Below, in pieces: positions 25,960-35,908 of a stretch of 64,000 nucleotides of DNA; position 1 is the first letter of the stretch, and the number at the start of each line of letters is the position of its first letter. The position numbers and the translations under genes are program-made. Origin of the DNA: Thermotoga sp. SG1 (lineage in GTDB: Bacteria > Thermotogota > Thermotogae > Thermotogales > Thermotogaceae); assembly GCF_002865985.1 (NCBI RefSeq), contig NZ_LNDD01000005.1:271222-335221 (forward strand). Direction: 5' to 3'. The notes beneath the pieces were generated by a model that was not told the DNA's origin, did not search any database, and saw only the letters and a program-made list of their open reading frames with translations.

Positions 25960-26504
25960 TAAGCAGAGAAAACGCTCTTGCTCTGTTGAAAAAACACGTC
26001 AGAACGAAAAATCTGATAAAACACTGTCTGGCGACGGAAGCGGTGATGAGAGCCCTCGCAAGGGAATTCAACGAAGACAAGGAAAAATGGGGAATAGCGG
26101 GCCTGCTTCACGACCTGGATTACGACTACACCAAAGACAATCCGGACGAACATGGACTGAAAACCCTGGAGATTTTGAAGGAAGAGGACGTTCCTGAAGA
26201 CGTTCTCAACGCGATCCTTGCACACTGTGGAAAGAAAGACCCCGAAACTCTTATGGAAAAAGCGCTCTACGCGGTGGATCCAGTGACGGGTTTTATCGTG
26301 GCGGCAGCCCTCATCAGACCAGAGAAAAAACTGGAAGTGCTCGATGTCGACTTTTTGATGAGAAGATTCAAAGAGAAAGCATTTGCGAGGGGAGCTAGCA
26401 GAGAACAGATCAGATCCTGCGAATCGTTCGGACTGTCGCTGGAGAGGTTTCTGGGGATATCCCTTGAGGCGATGAAGTCCATTGCCTCTGATCTTGGTCT
26501 GTGA
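25956..26504 (+). CDS. HDIG/HD-domain hydrolase
   Basis: 182 aa. [17 protein letters not shown] and the HD pair in [12 protein letters not shown] mark a small HDIG-type phosphohydrolase, with later NAILAHCG. Substrate unknown. TTG 25956 overlaps the radC stop, with GGAGGAGGGAG before it. Part of the maf-radC-HD-deoC string. Confidence 0.82.
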   Translation: MISRENALALLKKHVRTKNLIKHCLATEAVMRALAREFNEDKEKWGIAGLLHDLDYDYTKDNPDEHGLKTLEILKEEDVPEDVLNAILAHCGKKDPETLMEKALYAVDPVTGFIVAAALIRPEKKLEVLDVDFLMRRFKEKAFARGASREQIRSCESFGLSLERFLGISLEAMKSIASDLGL

Positions 26505-26514
26505 GGTGGTCTCG

Positions 26515-27261
26515 ATGCTGGAGTACGAAATCGAAAAGGAAATAGTGAGGTACAGAGAGTCCTACGAGTTCAAACCGTTCAGAGAGAGTGTTTCCCTCGA
26601 GGATGTGAGAAGAGCGATAGAGCACACAAATCTGAAGCCCTTTGCCACACCAGATGACATAATAAAGCTCTGCCAGGAGGCAAAGGATAACAGGCTCTAC
26701 GGTGTGTGCGTAAACCCCTGTTATATTCCGATTGCAAAGAGAGAGCTTTCAGAGACCGATGTTAGGGTTGTCACCGTTGTTGGATTTCCTCTGGGTGCGA
26801 ACGAAAGCAGAACGAAAGCTCAGGAAACTGTCTTTGCCATCGAAAGCGGAGCTGACGAAATCGACATGGTTCTGAACATCGGTATGTTGAAAGCCAAAGA
26901 GTGGGAGTTTGTCTACGAAGATATCAGAAGCGTTGTGGAGGCTGCGCGCGGGAAAACGGTCAAGGTGATACTGGAGACGTGTTATCTCGATCTGGAAGAA
27001 AAGATAGCAGCATGCGTCATTTCCAAACTTGCAGGTGCTCACTACGTGAAGACCTCGACCGGATTTGGTCCAAAAGGTGCGACTGTAGAAGACGTCCACC
27101 TTTTGAAATGGATCGTTGGAAAAGAGATGAAAGTGAAGGCGGCAGGTGGCATCAGAACCTTCGAAGACGCCGCCAAGATGATGATGTACGGTGCGGACAA
27201 GATAGGCACGAGTTCTGGGCACAGAATTGTGATGGAGGGGGAGGAAAAGCATGGAGGTTGA
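26515..27261 (+). CDS. deoC: Deoxyribose-phosphate aldolase
   Basis: 248 aa. EHTNLKPFATPDDI, VVGFPLGANESRTKAQE, the Schiff-base lysine in HYVKTSTGFG and the second catalytic lysine in KVKAAGGIRTFEDA are all present. It cleaves 2-deoxyribose-5-phosphate to glyceraldehyde-3-phosphate and acetaldehyde in deoxynucleoside breakdown. ATG 26515 has GAGGTGG upstream. The N-terminus is about 25 aa longer than E. coli DeoC, as known for the Thermotoga enzyme. Confidence 0.95.
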   Translation: MLEYEIEKEIVRYRESYEFKPFRESVSLEDVRRAIEHTNLKPFATPDDIIKLCQEAKDNRLYGVCVNPCYIPIAKRELSETDVRVVTVVGFPLGANESRTKAQETVFAIESGADEIDMVLNIGMLKAKEWEFVYEDIRSVVEAARGKTVKVILETCYLDLEEKIAACVISKLAGAHYVKTSTGFGPKGATVEDVHLLKWIVGKEMKVKAAGGIRTFEDAAKMMMYGADKIGTSSGHRIVMEGEEKHGG

Positions 27262-27859
27262 AAATCTTTCACTGAAAGAGTTCTGTGAAAAGGTTGCGGA
27301 GAGAAAACCCACCCCCGGTGGGGGAGCTGTCGGTTCAGTTGTCGGTGCTCTGGCCTGTGCCCTCGCCGAGATGGTAGCAAACTTCACGAGGAAGAAAAAG
27401 GGATACGAGGACGTTGAACCGGAGATGGAAAGAATCGTTGAGGCAATGGAGGAAGCAAGAGAAAAGCTCTTTTCCCTCGCAGAAAAGGACATGAAAGCCT
27501 TCGAAAAAGTGATGAAGGCCTACAAGGGATCTAGAGAAGAGCTTCAGACTGCGCTCAAGGAAGCTGCATCTGTTCCCTTGGATGTCATAAGGGTCATGAG
27601 AGATCTGGGGCACGATCTTGAAAAGCTTGCAGAATTTGGAAACAAAAATCTAGCTTCTGACACGCTGAACGCCATGGACCTCTGTCGTGCGGTGTTTCTG
27701 GTTGAAAAAGTGAACGTTCTGGTCAATCTGAAGAATATAGAGGATGAGAAATTCAAAAACGAGATGCTGGAAGAACTCGAAGGGCAGGAAAAGCAAATAG
27801 AGGGAAGTTACAGAAGAGTGAGAGAGTATCTGGAGGGAGTCGTGTGGAATTCGAAGTGA
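27251..27859 (+). CDS. Cyclodeaminase/cyclohydrolase (FTCD C-terminal-like) protein
   Basis: 202 aa, mainly helical. EFCEKVAERKPTPGGGAVGS and VGALACALAEMVANFT are the signature of the formiminotransferase cyclodeaminase C-terminal family, which acts on folate one-carbon units (5-formimino- or methenyl-THF). The stand-alone form is common. It overlaps deoC by 11 nt and tgt by 16 nt. Confidence 0.85.
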   Translation: MEVENLSLKEFCEKVAERKPTPGGGAVGSVVGALACALAEMVANFTRKKKGYEDVEPEMERIVEAMEEAREKLFSLAEKDMKAFEKVMKAYKGSREELQTALKEAASVPLDVIRVMRDLGHDLEKLAEFGNKNLASDTLNAMDLCRAVFLVEKVNVLVNLKNIEDEKFKNEMLEELEGQEKQIEGSYRRVREYLEGVVWNSK

Positions 27860-28953
27860 AAAAGACCTCTGGAAGGGCAAGAGTCGGTGTTCTGAAACTA
27901 CCACACGGTGTTGTGAAGACACCCGTTTTCATGCCGGTTGGAACGAACGCGAACGTAAAACTCCTCACTCCACGCGACCTGGAAGAAGCAGGAGCAGAGA
28001 TCGTGCTGTCGAACACGTTCCATCTCATGCTCAAACCGGGAGTCGAGATCATAAGACTCCACGGTGGACTTCACAAATTCATGGGATGGAAAAAGCCCAT
28101 ACTCACCGACAGTGGAGGGTTTCAGGTCTTCAGTCTCCCAAAACTCAAGATAGACGATGAGGGTGTGACCTTCAAGTCGCCGATAGATGGATCGAAGGTC
28201 TTCCTCAGCCCGGAGATTTCGATGGAGGTTCAGAGCGCTCTCGGTTCTGACATCTGCATGGCCTTTGATCACTGCCCCCCGCCCGATGCGGACTACGAGG
28301 TGGTGAAGGAGGCAACTGAACGCACTTACAGATGGGCCCTGAGATCCAAAGAGGCGTTCAAAACGGAAAATCAGGTGCTCTTTGGCATCGTTCAGGGGGG
28401 TGTGTATCCCGATTTGAGGAAGGAAAGCGCTCTTCAGATAACGTCGATAGGATTCGATGGGTACGCAATAGGAGGGCTCAGCATAGGAGAGGAAAGAAGT
28501 CTCACGCTCGAGATGACAGAAATCAGCGTGGAGTATCTGCCGGAGGACAGGCCCCGGTACTTCATGGGAGGAGGATCTCCCGAACTCATCCTGGAACTCG
28601 TCGATCGTGGTGTTGATATGTTCGACAGTGTCTTTCCAACAAGGATCGCCCGTCACGGAACCGCCCTCACCTGGAAAGGAAGGTTGAATCTGAAGGCATC
28701 CTACAACAAGAGATCTCTCGATCCTGTGGACGAGCAGTGCGGGTGTTATACTTGTAAAAACTTCACCCGTTCTTACATACACCATCTGATAGATCGTGGT
28801 GAAGTTCTGGGACAGATCCTGCTCACTCTTCACAATGTGAGCTTCATGATTTCCTTTATGCGTGAAATGAGACGCTCCATAGAGGAAGGAACTTTCAGGG
28901 AGTTCAAAAGCAAAATGATCGATGTTTATTCATCAGGGGGTGTTAACGTATGA
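27844..28953 (+). CDS. tgt: tRNA-guanine transglycosylase (queuosine)
   Basis: 369 aa. Exchanges G34 for preQ1 in GUN-anticodon tRNAs. Substrate-pocket motifs PVFMPVGTNANVK, LTDSGGFQVFSL, FGIVQGGVYPDLR and GYAIGGLSIGE are present, with the nucleophile Asp in MFDSVFPTRIARHG and the zinc site CGCYTCKNFTRSYIHH. GTG 27844 is the start. The tRNA set here does not include its targets. Confidence 0.96.
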   Translation: MEFEVKKTSGRARVGVLKLPHGVVKTPVFMPVGTNANVKLLTPRDLEEAGAEIVLSNTFHLMLKPGVEIIRLHGGLHKFMGWKKPILTDSGGFQVFSLPKLKIDDEGVTFKSPIDGSKVFLSPEISMEVQSALGSDICMAFDHCPPPDADYEVVKEATERTYRWALRSKEAFKTENQVLFGIVQGGVYPDLRKESALQITSIGFDGYAIGGLSIGEERSLTLEMTEISVEYLPEDRPRYFMGGGSPELILELVDRGVDMFDSVFPTRIARHGTALTWKGRLNLKASYNKRSLDPVDEQCGCYTCKNFTRSYIHHLIDRGEVLGQILLTLHNVSFMISFMREMRRSIEEGTFREFKSKMIDVYSSGGVNV

Positions 28954-29750
28954 AGAAGGTACTCCTTTTCTTTTTGATAGCGTCAGGTGTACTTTTAGCC
29001 TCTCAGCTAGAGATTTTCTCTTCTTCAGGTGAATGGGCTTTTTTTGAAAATCCCGCGAGGGTGTACTTTCTCAGCAAACAGGGACTCATAGGGTCCTACG
29101 ATGTTCTGTCTAGCGATGGAGGATCTCTGGGTACGTTTTTGATCGGTCTGTTTCAACCACCCGAGGCGAATATAGCAGGAGTTCTGTTCCTGAAAAGGAG
29201 TACATTGAAGAGCGCCGAGTACACCACTTCGATTGAGTACGATGTGGCGATTTCTCCAGAGGAAAACGTGATGATCGGAGCCGGTGCTTCTCTTGCAATG
29301 GATCAGGATGGAAGAAAGAAGCTTGATCTTCACGGCGGCGTTTTCGGATATCTTCTGAAGGACGTCGGATACTCTGTGAGTGTGAGAGATTTCACGCTTT
29401 GGAGCCAGGAAGGAACCTACATGGGAGGAGTTTACACATTGAAGCTCTTCTATGACTCGTCCAGAAAGAACAGATTTTCCTACTGTCTTCAGTTCGATCA
29501 GGAGGTGCTGGAAAACAGAATAGATTTCGTGATAGGAAAAGAACAGAAGGCTGGCCTTGGTATCTCCATGGTGACCAACACTGACACAGGGCAGAACGCT
29601 TTCAAGATATCTCTTGGATTCTATGCAAGCGTGAACAACGTTTCAATAGGATTCGACACGTTCGTTCTCAGTTCTTCTGTCAGTTCGAATTCCTTCTCCG
29701 AATACCATTACACGAGAGGAACTGGTATTAGATTCGCCGTGAGGTGGTGA
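28950..29750 (+). CDS. Secreted beta-barrel-like outer envelope protein, hypothetical
   Basis: 266 aa with a signal peptide (KKVLLFFLIASGVLLAS) and then alternating polar/apolar strands rich in Gly, Ser, Tyr and Phe, ending in ...FAVRW. The terminal aromatic residue and strand pattern suggest an outer-membrane barrel in the toga. No named family is recognised. It overlaps tgt by 4 nt (ATGA). Confidence 0.65.
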   Translation: MKKVLLFFLIASGVLLASQLEIFSSSGEWAFFENPARVYFLSKQGLIGSYDVLSSDGGSLGTFLIGLFQPPEANIAGVLFLKRSTLKSAEYTTSIEYDVAISPEENVMIGAGASLAMDQDGRKKLDLHGGVFGYLLKDVGYSVSVRDFTLWSQEGTYMGGVYTLKLFYDSSRKNRFSYCLQFDQEVLENRIDFVIGKEQKAGLGISMVTNTDTGQNAFKISLGFYASVNNVSIGFDTFVLSSSVSSNSFSEYHYTRGTGIRFAVRW

Positions 29751-29752
29751 AA

Positions 29753-30562
29753 ATGTTGCTAACGAGACTTATTCTCACAGCGATCACCGTCGCCGTATCG
29801 TATTTGATTTTCAAGTGGCTCTTCAAACTCATCGAAAAAAGCGTCGAAAAACTGGGAAAAGAGCTCCAGATGAGAAACACCATCAGGTTCTTTCTTGGTC
29901 TCATCATAGCCGTGATGGCCATCATGGTTGTTCTTGACATCTGGGATCTCAACCTTGCCCCCATGCTGGCGGGTGTGGGAATAGGAGGACTCGTTGTTGG
30001 TCTGGCACTTCAGGAGCCGCTTTCCAATTTCTTCTCCGGGATTTTCCTGCTCGTTTCCCGGGCGGTGAAGGAAGGAGAGGCACTGGAAGTGGGAGGGGTT
30101 TCTGGAACCGTCGAGGTGGTGAACCTGAACCACACGGTAATCAGAACGTGGGACGGAAAAAGGGTGATGATTCCAAACAGATCCGTCTGGAACGACAAGA
30201 TCATTCATTTTTGGCCTTCCAGTGTGAGAAGACAGGAGATCACAGTGGGAGTTCCGTACTCTGCGGATCTCAGAAAGGTTGTGGAAATTTTTCAGAAGGC
30301 TCTTGAGGACGAAGAGACGGTGGAAAAGGATCCTGCACCTGCGATCGTTTTCTCTGGATTCAACAACTCTTCCATAGATTTCATAATCAGGTTCTGGGTG
30401 AATCGTGATAACTTCTTCGAGGGTGTAAAGAGGCTTGCTTTCAGGATAAAGGATTATTTGGAAAAAGAAGGAATCTACATACCCTTCCCGCAACTCGATG
30501 TACATTTCGACGAAGAGTTCCTGAGGGCGTGGAAATATGAAAGCACTGAAAATAAGAATTGA
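29753..30562 (+). CDS. mscS: Small-conductance mechanosensitive channel MscS
   Basis: 269 aa. Two or three membrane helices, then the pore-lining helix and MscS beta domain: LAPMLAGVGIGGLVVGLALQ, EPLSNFFSGIFLLVSR, VNLNHTVIRTWDGKRVMIPN. It releases osmolytes on hypo-osmotic shock. ATG 29753 is preferred to GTG 29744 by spacing from GAGGTGG. The end overlaps acyP by 26 nt. Confidence 0.93.
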   Translation: MLLTRLILTAITVAVSYLIFKWLFKLIEKSVEKLGKELQMRNTIRFFLGLIIAVMAIMVVLDIWDLNLAPMLAGVGIGGLVVGLALQEPLSNFFSGIFLLVSRAVKEGEALEVGGVSGTVEVVNLNHTVIRTWDGKRVMIPNRSVWNDKIIHFWPSSVRRQEITVGVPYSADLRKVVEIFQKALEDEETVEKDPAPAIVFSGFNNSSIDFIIRFWVNRDNFFEGVKRLAFRIKDYLEKEGIYIPFPQLDVHFDEEFLRAWKYESTENKN

Positions 30563-30809
30563 AGGGATCGTACAGGGAGTTGGATTCCGGTACTTTACCA
30601 GAAGGATCGCCAGAACCCTTGGTATAAAGGGCTATGTGATGAACATGGACGATGGATCCGTCTTCATCCATGCCGAAGGTGAGGAAGAAAAACTTCGCCG
30701 GTTCCTGGATGAGGTATCAAAAGGACCTCCGGCGGCCGTTGTAACGAATGTGAGTGTTGAAGAAACCTCTCCAGAGGGATACGAGGACTTCACGATCAGA
30801 TATTATTAA
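30537..30809 (+). CDS. acyP: Acylphosphatase
   Basis: 90 aa, the full family length. GIVQGVGFRYFTRRIA holds the catalytic Arg, and GYVMNMDDGSVFIHAEG the catalytic Asn; the residue before Asn is Met rather than the common Arg. It hydrolyses acyl phosphates such as carbamoyl or acetyl phosphate. The 150-nt gap that follows (30810-30960) is AT-rich, holds the start region of the ffh operon, and shows no RNA gene or convincing hairpin. Confidence 0.93.
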   Translation: MKALKIRIEGIVQGVGFRYFTRRIARTLGIKGYVMNMDDGSVFIHAEGEEEKLRRFLDEVSKGPPAAVVTNVSVEETSPEGYEDFTIRYY

Positions 30810-30960
30810 TGTTATGTGACATTGGTTGGGTGTATTAAGTTAAACCACCGAGTCTTTGAAATCGTTTTGTAACAATGATTAAGTCACTCTTTAGACAATC
30901 GGAAAACTGTCATTAATGAGAAGCGTCTAATATCAGAGAAGGCGCTCTGGAGGTGTTTGG

Positions 30961-32262
30961 ATGTTCGAAAATCTTCAGGAAAAACTCTCTCGAGTTTTCA
31001 AAAATCTTTCCGGACGCGGAAAGATAACAGAGAAAAACGTGAAAGATGCCGTCAGGGAAGTGAAACTTTCCCTGCTGGAGGCCGATGTCAACTACAAGGT
31101 TGTGAAGGAGTTCGTCGATCATGTTTTACAGAAGGCACTCGGTGAAGAGGTTCTCAAGAGCCTGACACCGGATCAGCAATTCATAAAGATCGTAAGGGAC
31201 GAACTGATCAAGATAATGGGCGAAAAGAACGAACCTCTGAGATTGATTCACAGACCCGCTCCCATAATGATGGTAGGACTTCAGGGTAGCGGAAAAACCA
31301 CAACATGTGCAAAACTCGCAAAACTTCTCAAGAAAGAAGGGAGAAACCCTTTGCTCGTTGCGGCCGACCTTTACAGGCCTGCGGCAGTGGATCAGCTCGT
31401 GAAACTCGGAAACCAGATAGGGGTGAACGTGGTCCACGATTACAACAAGTCACCCGTTGAGATAGTAAAAGAAGGCATTCAGGAGGCAGAAAGAACGGGA
31501 AAAGACGTTCTCATAGTCGATACAGCGGGGCGTCTTCACATAGATGAGGATATGATGAGAGAACTTGAGGAGATAAAGGCCATTCTCAACCCCGATGAGA
31601 TTCTGCTCGTTGTGGATGCGATGATGGGGCAGGATGCGGTCAACACTGCGAAAGTCTTCGATGAAAAACTCGACCTTACAGGGTTTGTTGTGACGAAGAT
31701 GGACGGGGACGCAAGGGGCGGAGTGATTCTATCCATAAAGTACGTAACAGGAAAGCCTGTCAAATTCATAGGAACGAGCGAAAAACTCGACGGGCTGGAA
31801 CCCTTCCACCCAGACAGGATCGCAAACAGAATTCTCGGCATGGGAGACGTTCTTTCCCTGATCGAGAAGGTAGAAAAAGAGCTCGACCAGGAAAAGATGA
31901 AAAAGAGTGCCGAAAAGTTTTTAAGGGCAGAATTCACTCTAGAAGACTTCAAAGAACAGCTTCAGGAGATGAAAAAATTGGGACCACTCTCTTCCATCCT
32001 TGAGATGCTCCCGGGTGCTCCTAAGGTGGATGTCGAAATGAGCGAAAAAGAACTGAAAAAGATAGAAGCCATCATAAATTCTATGACCATAGAAGAGAGG
32101 AGAAACCCCCGGATAATAGATGCAAGCAGAAAAAGAAGGATCGCCCGCGGAAGCGGCACCACCGTTCAAGATGTAAACAAACTTCTCAAGAGCTATGAGC
32201 AGATGAAGGTCCTCATGAAGAGAATGAAGAAAGGGAAATTCAAAATACCATTTGGGTTCTGA
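30961..32262 (+). CDS. ffh: Signal recognition particle protein Ffh
   Basis: 433 aa with N, G and M domains. GTPase motifs: GLQGSGKTTTCAKLAKLLKK (P loop), DTAGRLHIDEDMM, TKMDGDARGG. The Met-rich C-terminus (MTIEERRNPRIIDASRKRR, QMKVLMKRMKKGKF) binds signal peptides and 4.5S RNA. It guides membrane proteins to FtsY and SecYEG. Good site TGGAGGTG before ATG 30961. First gene of the block that runs to lepB. Confidence 0.97.
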   Translation: MFENLQEKLSRVFKNLSGRGKITEKNVKDAVREVKLSLLEADVNYKVVKEFVDHVLQKALGEEVLKSLTPDQQFIKIVRDELIKIMGEKNEPLRLIHRPAPIMMVGLQGSGKTTTCAKLAKLLKKEGRNPLLVAADLYRPAAVDQLVKLGNQIGVNVVHDYNKSPVEIVKEGIQEAERTGKDVLIVDTAGRLHIDEDMMRELEEIKAILNPDEILLVVDAMMGQDAVNTAKVFDEKLDLTGFVVTKMDGDARGGVILSIKYVTGKPVKFIGTSEKLDGLEPFHPDRIANRILGMGDVLSLIEKVEKELDQEKMKKSAEKFLRAEFTLEDFKEQLQEMKKLGPLSSILEMLPGAPKVDVEMSEKELKKIEAIINSMTIEERRNPRIIDASRKRRIARGSGTTVQDVNKLLKSYEQMKVLMKRMKKGKFKIPFGF

Positions 32263-32275
32263 GGAGGTGTAGGTT

Positions 32276-32563
32276 GTGGTCAGGATAAGACTCACGAGAA
32301 TGGGAAAGAGGAAGCAGCCCTTTTACAGAATAGTGGTTGTGGACAGCAGAAAGAGAAGAGACGGTGCCTACATTGAATCGCTCGGTTACTACAATCCTCT
32401 GAAAGAGGGAGAGATAAAGCTCGATGTCGAGAAGGCTGTGGACTGGATATTGAAGGGAGCCCAGCCAAGTGACACCGTGAGGGATATCTTCAGAAAGTTC
32501 GGCGTTATGAAGAGGGTACATGAAATAAAGTACGGAAAGAAGGAGGAGGCAACCTCTGAATGA
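32276..32563 (+). CDS. rpsP: Ribosomal protein bS16
   Basis: 95 aa; [20 protein letters not shown] is the S16 N-terminus and [13 protein letters not shown] follows. GTG start at 32276 with GAGGAGGTG upstream. Neighbour order ffh-rpsP-khpA-rimM-trmD-rplS is the conserved bacterial arrangement. Its stop overlaps khpA by 4 nt (ATGA). Confidence 0.97.
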   Translation: MVRIRLTRMGKRKQPFYRIVVVDSRKRRDGAYIESLGYYNPLKEGEIKLDVEKAVDWILKGAQPSDTVRDIFRKFGVMKRVHEIKYGKKEEATSE

Positions 32564-32787
32564 AAGAACTCGTTGAGAAGATCCTTCGGGGGATAGTGAA
32601 ACATCCCGAGGAAGTGGTGGTTGTTGAGTTCGACGAAGAAGGGAAAAAGGTGTACGAGATAGTGGTGAACGAAGAAGACGTTGGACAGGTCATAGGAAAA
32701 GATGGAAGGACCATAAAGTCTTTGAAGATTCTGCTGAGTGCTCTCCTGGGTGACTCCAAGGAGATCACCATCAGGGTGGTCAGGTGA
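32560..32787 (+). CDS. khpA: KH-domain RNA-binding protein KhpA
   Basis: 75 aa, a single KH domain: [20 protein letters not shown] contains the GxxG loop (GKDG). Related proteins bind RNA and, with KhpB, affect translation and cell elongation. Position between rpsP and rimM is standard. Confidence 0.92.
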   Translation: MKELVEKILRGIVKHPEEVVVVEFDEEGKKVYEIVVNEEDVGQVIGKDGRTIKSLKILLSALLGDSKEITIRVVR

Positions 32788-32791
32788 AAGC

Positions 32792-33321
32792 ATGATAAAG
32801 ACCGTTCAGGACCTGATCAACGAAAGAATTGCCGTTGGAAAGGTTGTCAACACACATGGATTGAAGGGAGAGGTTAAGTTCTTCCCTTACACGAACTCGG
32901 AAGAGATTGTGAAGAACCTCTCCAGCGTCGTGCTTTACAACAGAGAAAAGAAGGTCTTCTACAACCTTTCCGTTGAGTCCGTGAGGAGGATGAACAAGCT
33001 TTTCCTGATCAAATTCGAAACGATCGACACAGTGGAGGCAGCAGAGAAGATAAAAGGGTGTGAAGTCTTCATAAAGTACGAGGAACTACCTCCCCTTCAA
33101 AACGATGAATACTACTTCTACGAAATACTGGGATGCGAGGTTTACTACGAATCCGGAGAGTGTGTTGGAAAGGTCGTCGACATAATCGAAACAGGATCGA
33201 ACGATGTCCTCGTGGTCAAGAAGAAGAACAGGGAAACACTGATTCCCATGATAAAAGACTGTGTCGTTGAAATCAAAAAGCCTGAGAAAAAGATCGTGGT
33301 TAAGGAACTGGAGTGGATTTG

Positions 33322-33322
<1 letters not shown>
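32792..33322 (+). CDS. rimM: Ribosome maturation factor RimM
   Basis: 176 aa from ATG 32792. IAVGKVVNTHGLKGEVKFFP is the RimM N-terminal barrel, and the PRC barrel follows (YYFYEILGCEVYY, VLVVKKKNRETLIPM). It assists 30S head assembly by binding uS19. Upstream in-frame codons lie within khpA and have no ribosome site. The stop shares its A with the trmD ATG. Confidence 0.95.
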
Positions 33323-34631
<1,309 letters not shown>

Positions 34632-34634
34632 AAG

Positions 34635-34988
34635 ATGAGTATGGATAATCTTGTAAGAATCATCGAAAAAAAGTATGAAAAGAAGGAAATCCCGGATTTT
34701 AGGCCGGGTGACACGGTAAGAGTACATGTGAAAGTGATCGAAGGTGATAGAGAGAGAACACAGGTTTTCGAAGGAATCGTTATTGCCAAGAGGGGATCTG
34801 GAATAAACAAAACGTTCACCGTGAGAAGAATAGGAAGCCACGGTGTTGGAGTGGAAAGGATATTCCCGATTCACTCACCCGTTGTAGAAAAGATAGAGGT
34901 CGTGAGAAAGGGTAAGGTGAGAAGAGCCAAACTTTACTACCTCAGAGACGTCAAGGGTAAGATCAGGATCAAGGAGCGCAGGGATTGA
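34635..34988 (+). CDS. rplS: Ribosomal protein bL19
   Basis: 117 aa; [20 protein letters not shown] and the [20 protein letters not shown] core with [10 protein letters not shown] are diagnostic for L19, which sits at the subunit interface. AGGAGGG precedes ATG 34635. The stop overlaps the lepB start (TGATG). Confidence 0.97.
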   Translation: MSMDNLVRIIEKKYEKKEIPDFRPGDTVRVHVKVIEGDRERTQVFEGIVIAKRGSGINKTFTVRRIGSHGVGVERIFPIHSPVVEKIEVVRKGKVRRAKLYYLRDVKGKIRIKERRD

Positions 34989-35908
34989 TGAACTTCAAAA
35001 AAGAATCCGTAGAATGGATCAAAGCGTTGCTCTATGCACTTGTTGCTGCAACGATCGTGAGACTCTACATATTCGAGACCATGCTGGTACCAACGGGCTC
35101 GATGATCCCAACGATCCAGATTGGGGATCGTCTCTTCGTGGAGAAGATCACCTACACCGTTCGAGAACCTCAAATAGGAGAAATCGTTGTGTTCTGGTCA
35201 CCCTTTGTTGACGAGCGTGCAAGTCACATGCTTCGTCTCTTTGACAAATTCATGGATCTCTTTTCTCCGGCGAAGTTCAGAGGCCACGTCAAGTACGTGA
35301 AGCGCCTGGTCGGAAAAGGTGGAGATGTTCTGGAGATAAAGGACGGAAAACTCTACGTAAACGGAAAAATTCCTGAAGCCCTGAAAGACAGATACTACGA
35401 GCCAGAAGGGATTTTCAAGTACGAGGATTTCTATGAGTGGCTCTACACCGCAAGCAAATTGAGAAAGGACAAAGAAGCATACAGGAATTTCATATACGAA
35501 CTTGCAAGAGAACACGGAAGGACAGCGGCTGTGCTGGTGTTTTCCCTCATCGGGGAGGAAGGCTTGAAGTACGATGAACCGTTCCTCCCCGGTTTGCTGA
35601 ACTACTTCGATCCTTCGATGGTTTACTACGACGAGAAAACCCAGACCTACTACATTCCAGGAATGATCTACCATGAGTTCTACGAGGAGTACTATTCCAA
35701 GCTGGACCTCAAGAAATACATCGAGAAAACAGAAGACGGTACGGTGAGGATAAGAGTCCCGGAAGGTTTCTACTTTTTGATGGGTGACAACACGAAAGAG
35801 AGTCTGGACTGCAGATACTTCGGTTTTGTTCCAAAAGATCACATCATTGGCTGGCCCATCTTGAGAATCTGGCCGTTTGAGAGGTTTGGGCCCATTCAAA
35901 AGTACTGA
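34988..35908 (+). CDS. lepB: Signal peptidase I LepB
   Basis: 306 aa. An N-terminal membrane anchor, then the nucleophile box ETMLVPTGSMIPTIQ (Ser within TGSM), the Lys general base in KYVKRLVGKGGD, and the GDNTKESLDCRYFG box. About 140 residues separate the last two boxes, much longer than in small Gram-positive enzymes. It removes signal peptides at the outer face of the membrane. It touches end-to-end with the opposite propeller gene (1 nt). Confidence 0.94.
   Translation: MNFKKESVEWIKALLYALVAATIVRLYIFETMLVPTGSMIPTIQIGDRLFVEKITYTVREPQIGEIVVFWSPFVDERASHMLRLFDKFMDLFSPAKFRGHVKYVKRLVGKGGDVLEIKDGKLYVNGKIPEALKDRYYEPEGIFKYEDFYEWLYTASKLRKDKEAYRNFIYELAREHGRTAAVLVFSLIGEEGLKYDEPFLPGLLNYFDPSMVYYDEKTQTYYIPGMIYHEFYEEYYSKLDLKKYIEKTEDGTVRIRVPEGFYFLMGDNTKESLDCRYFGFVPKDHIIGWPILRIWPFERFGPIQKY

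Noticed and set aside
27898..28833. 311-codon open frame antisense to tgt
   Set aside because: Tgt on the plus strand has all catalytic motifs; the antisense product shows no motif.
30810..30960. SRP 4.5S RNA or riboswitch upstream of ffh
   Set aside because: No GGAA tetraloop/GGUCAGG-type core or stable hairpin was seen in the gap.
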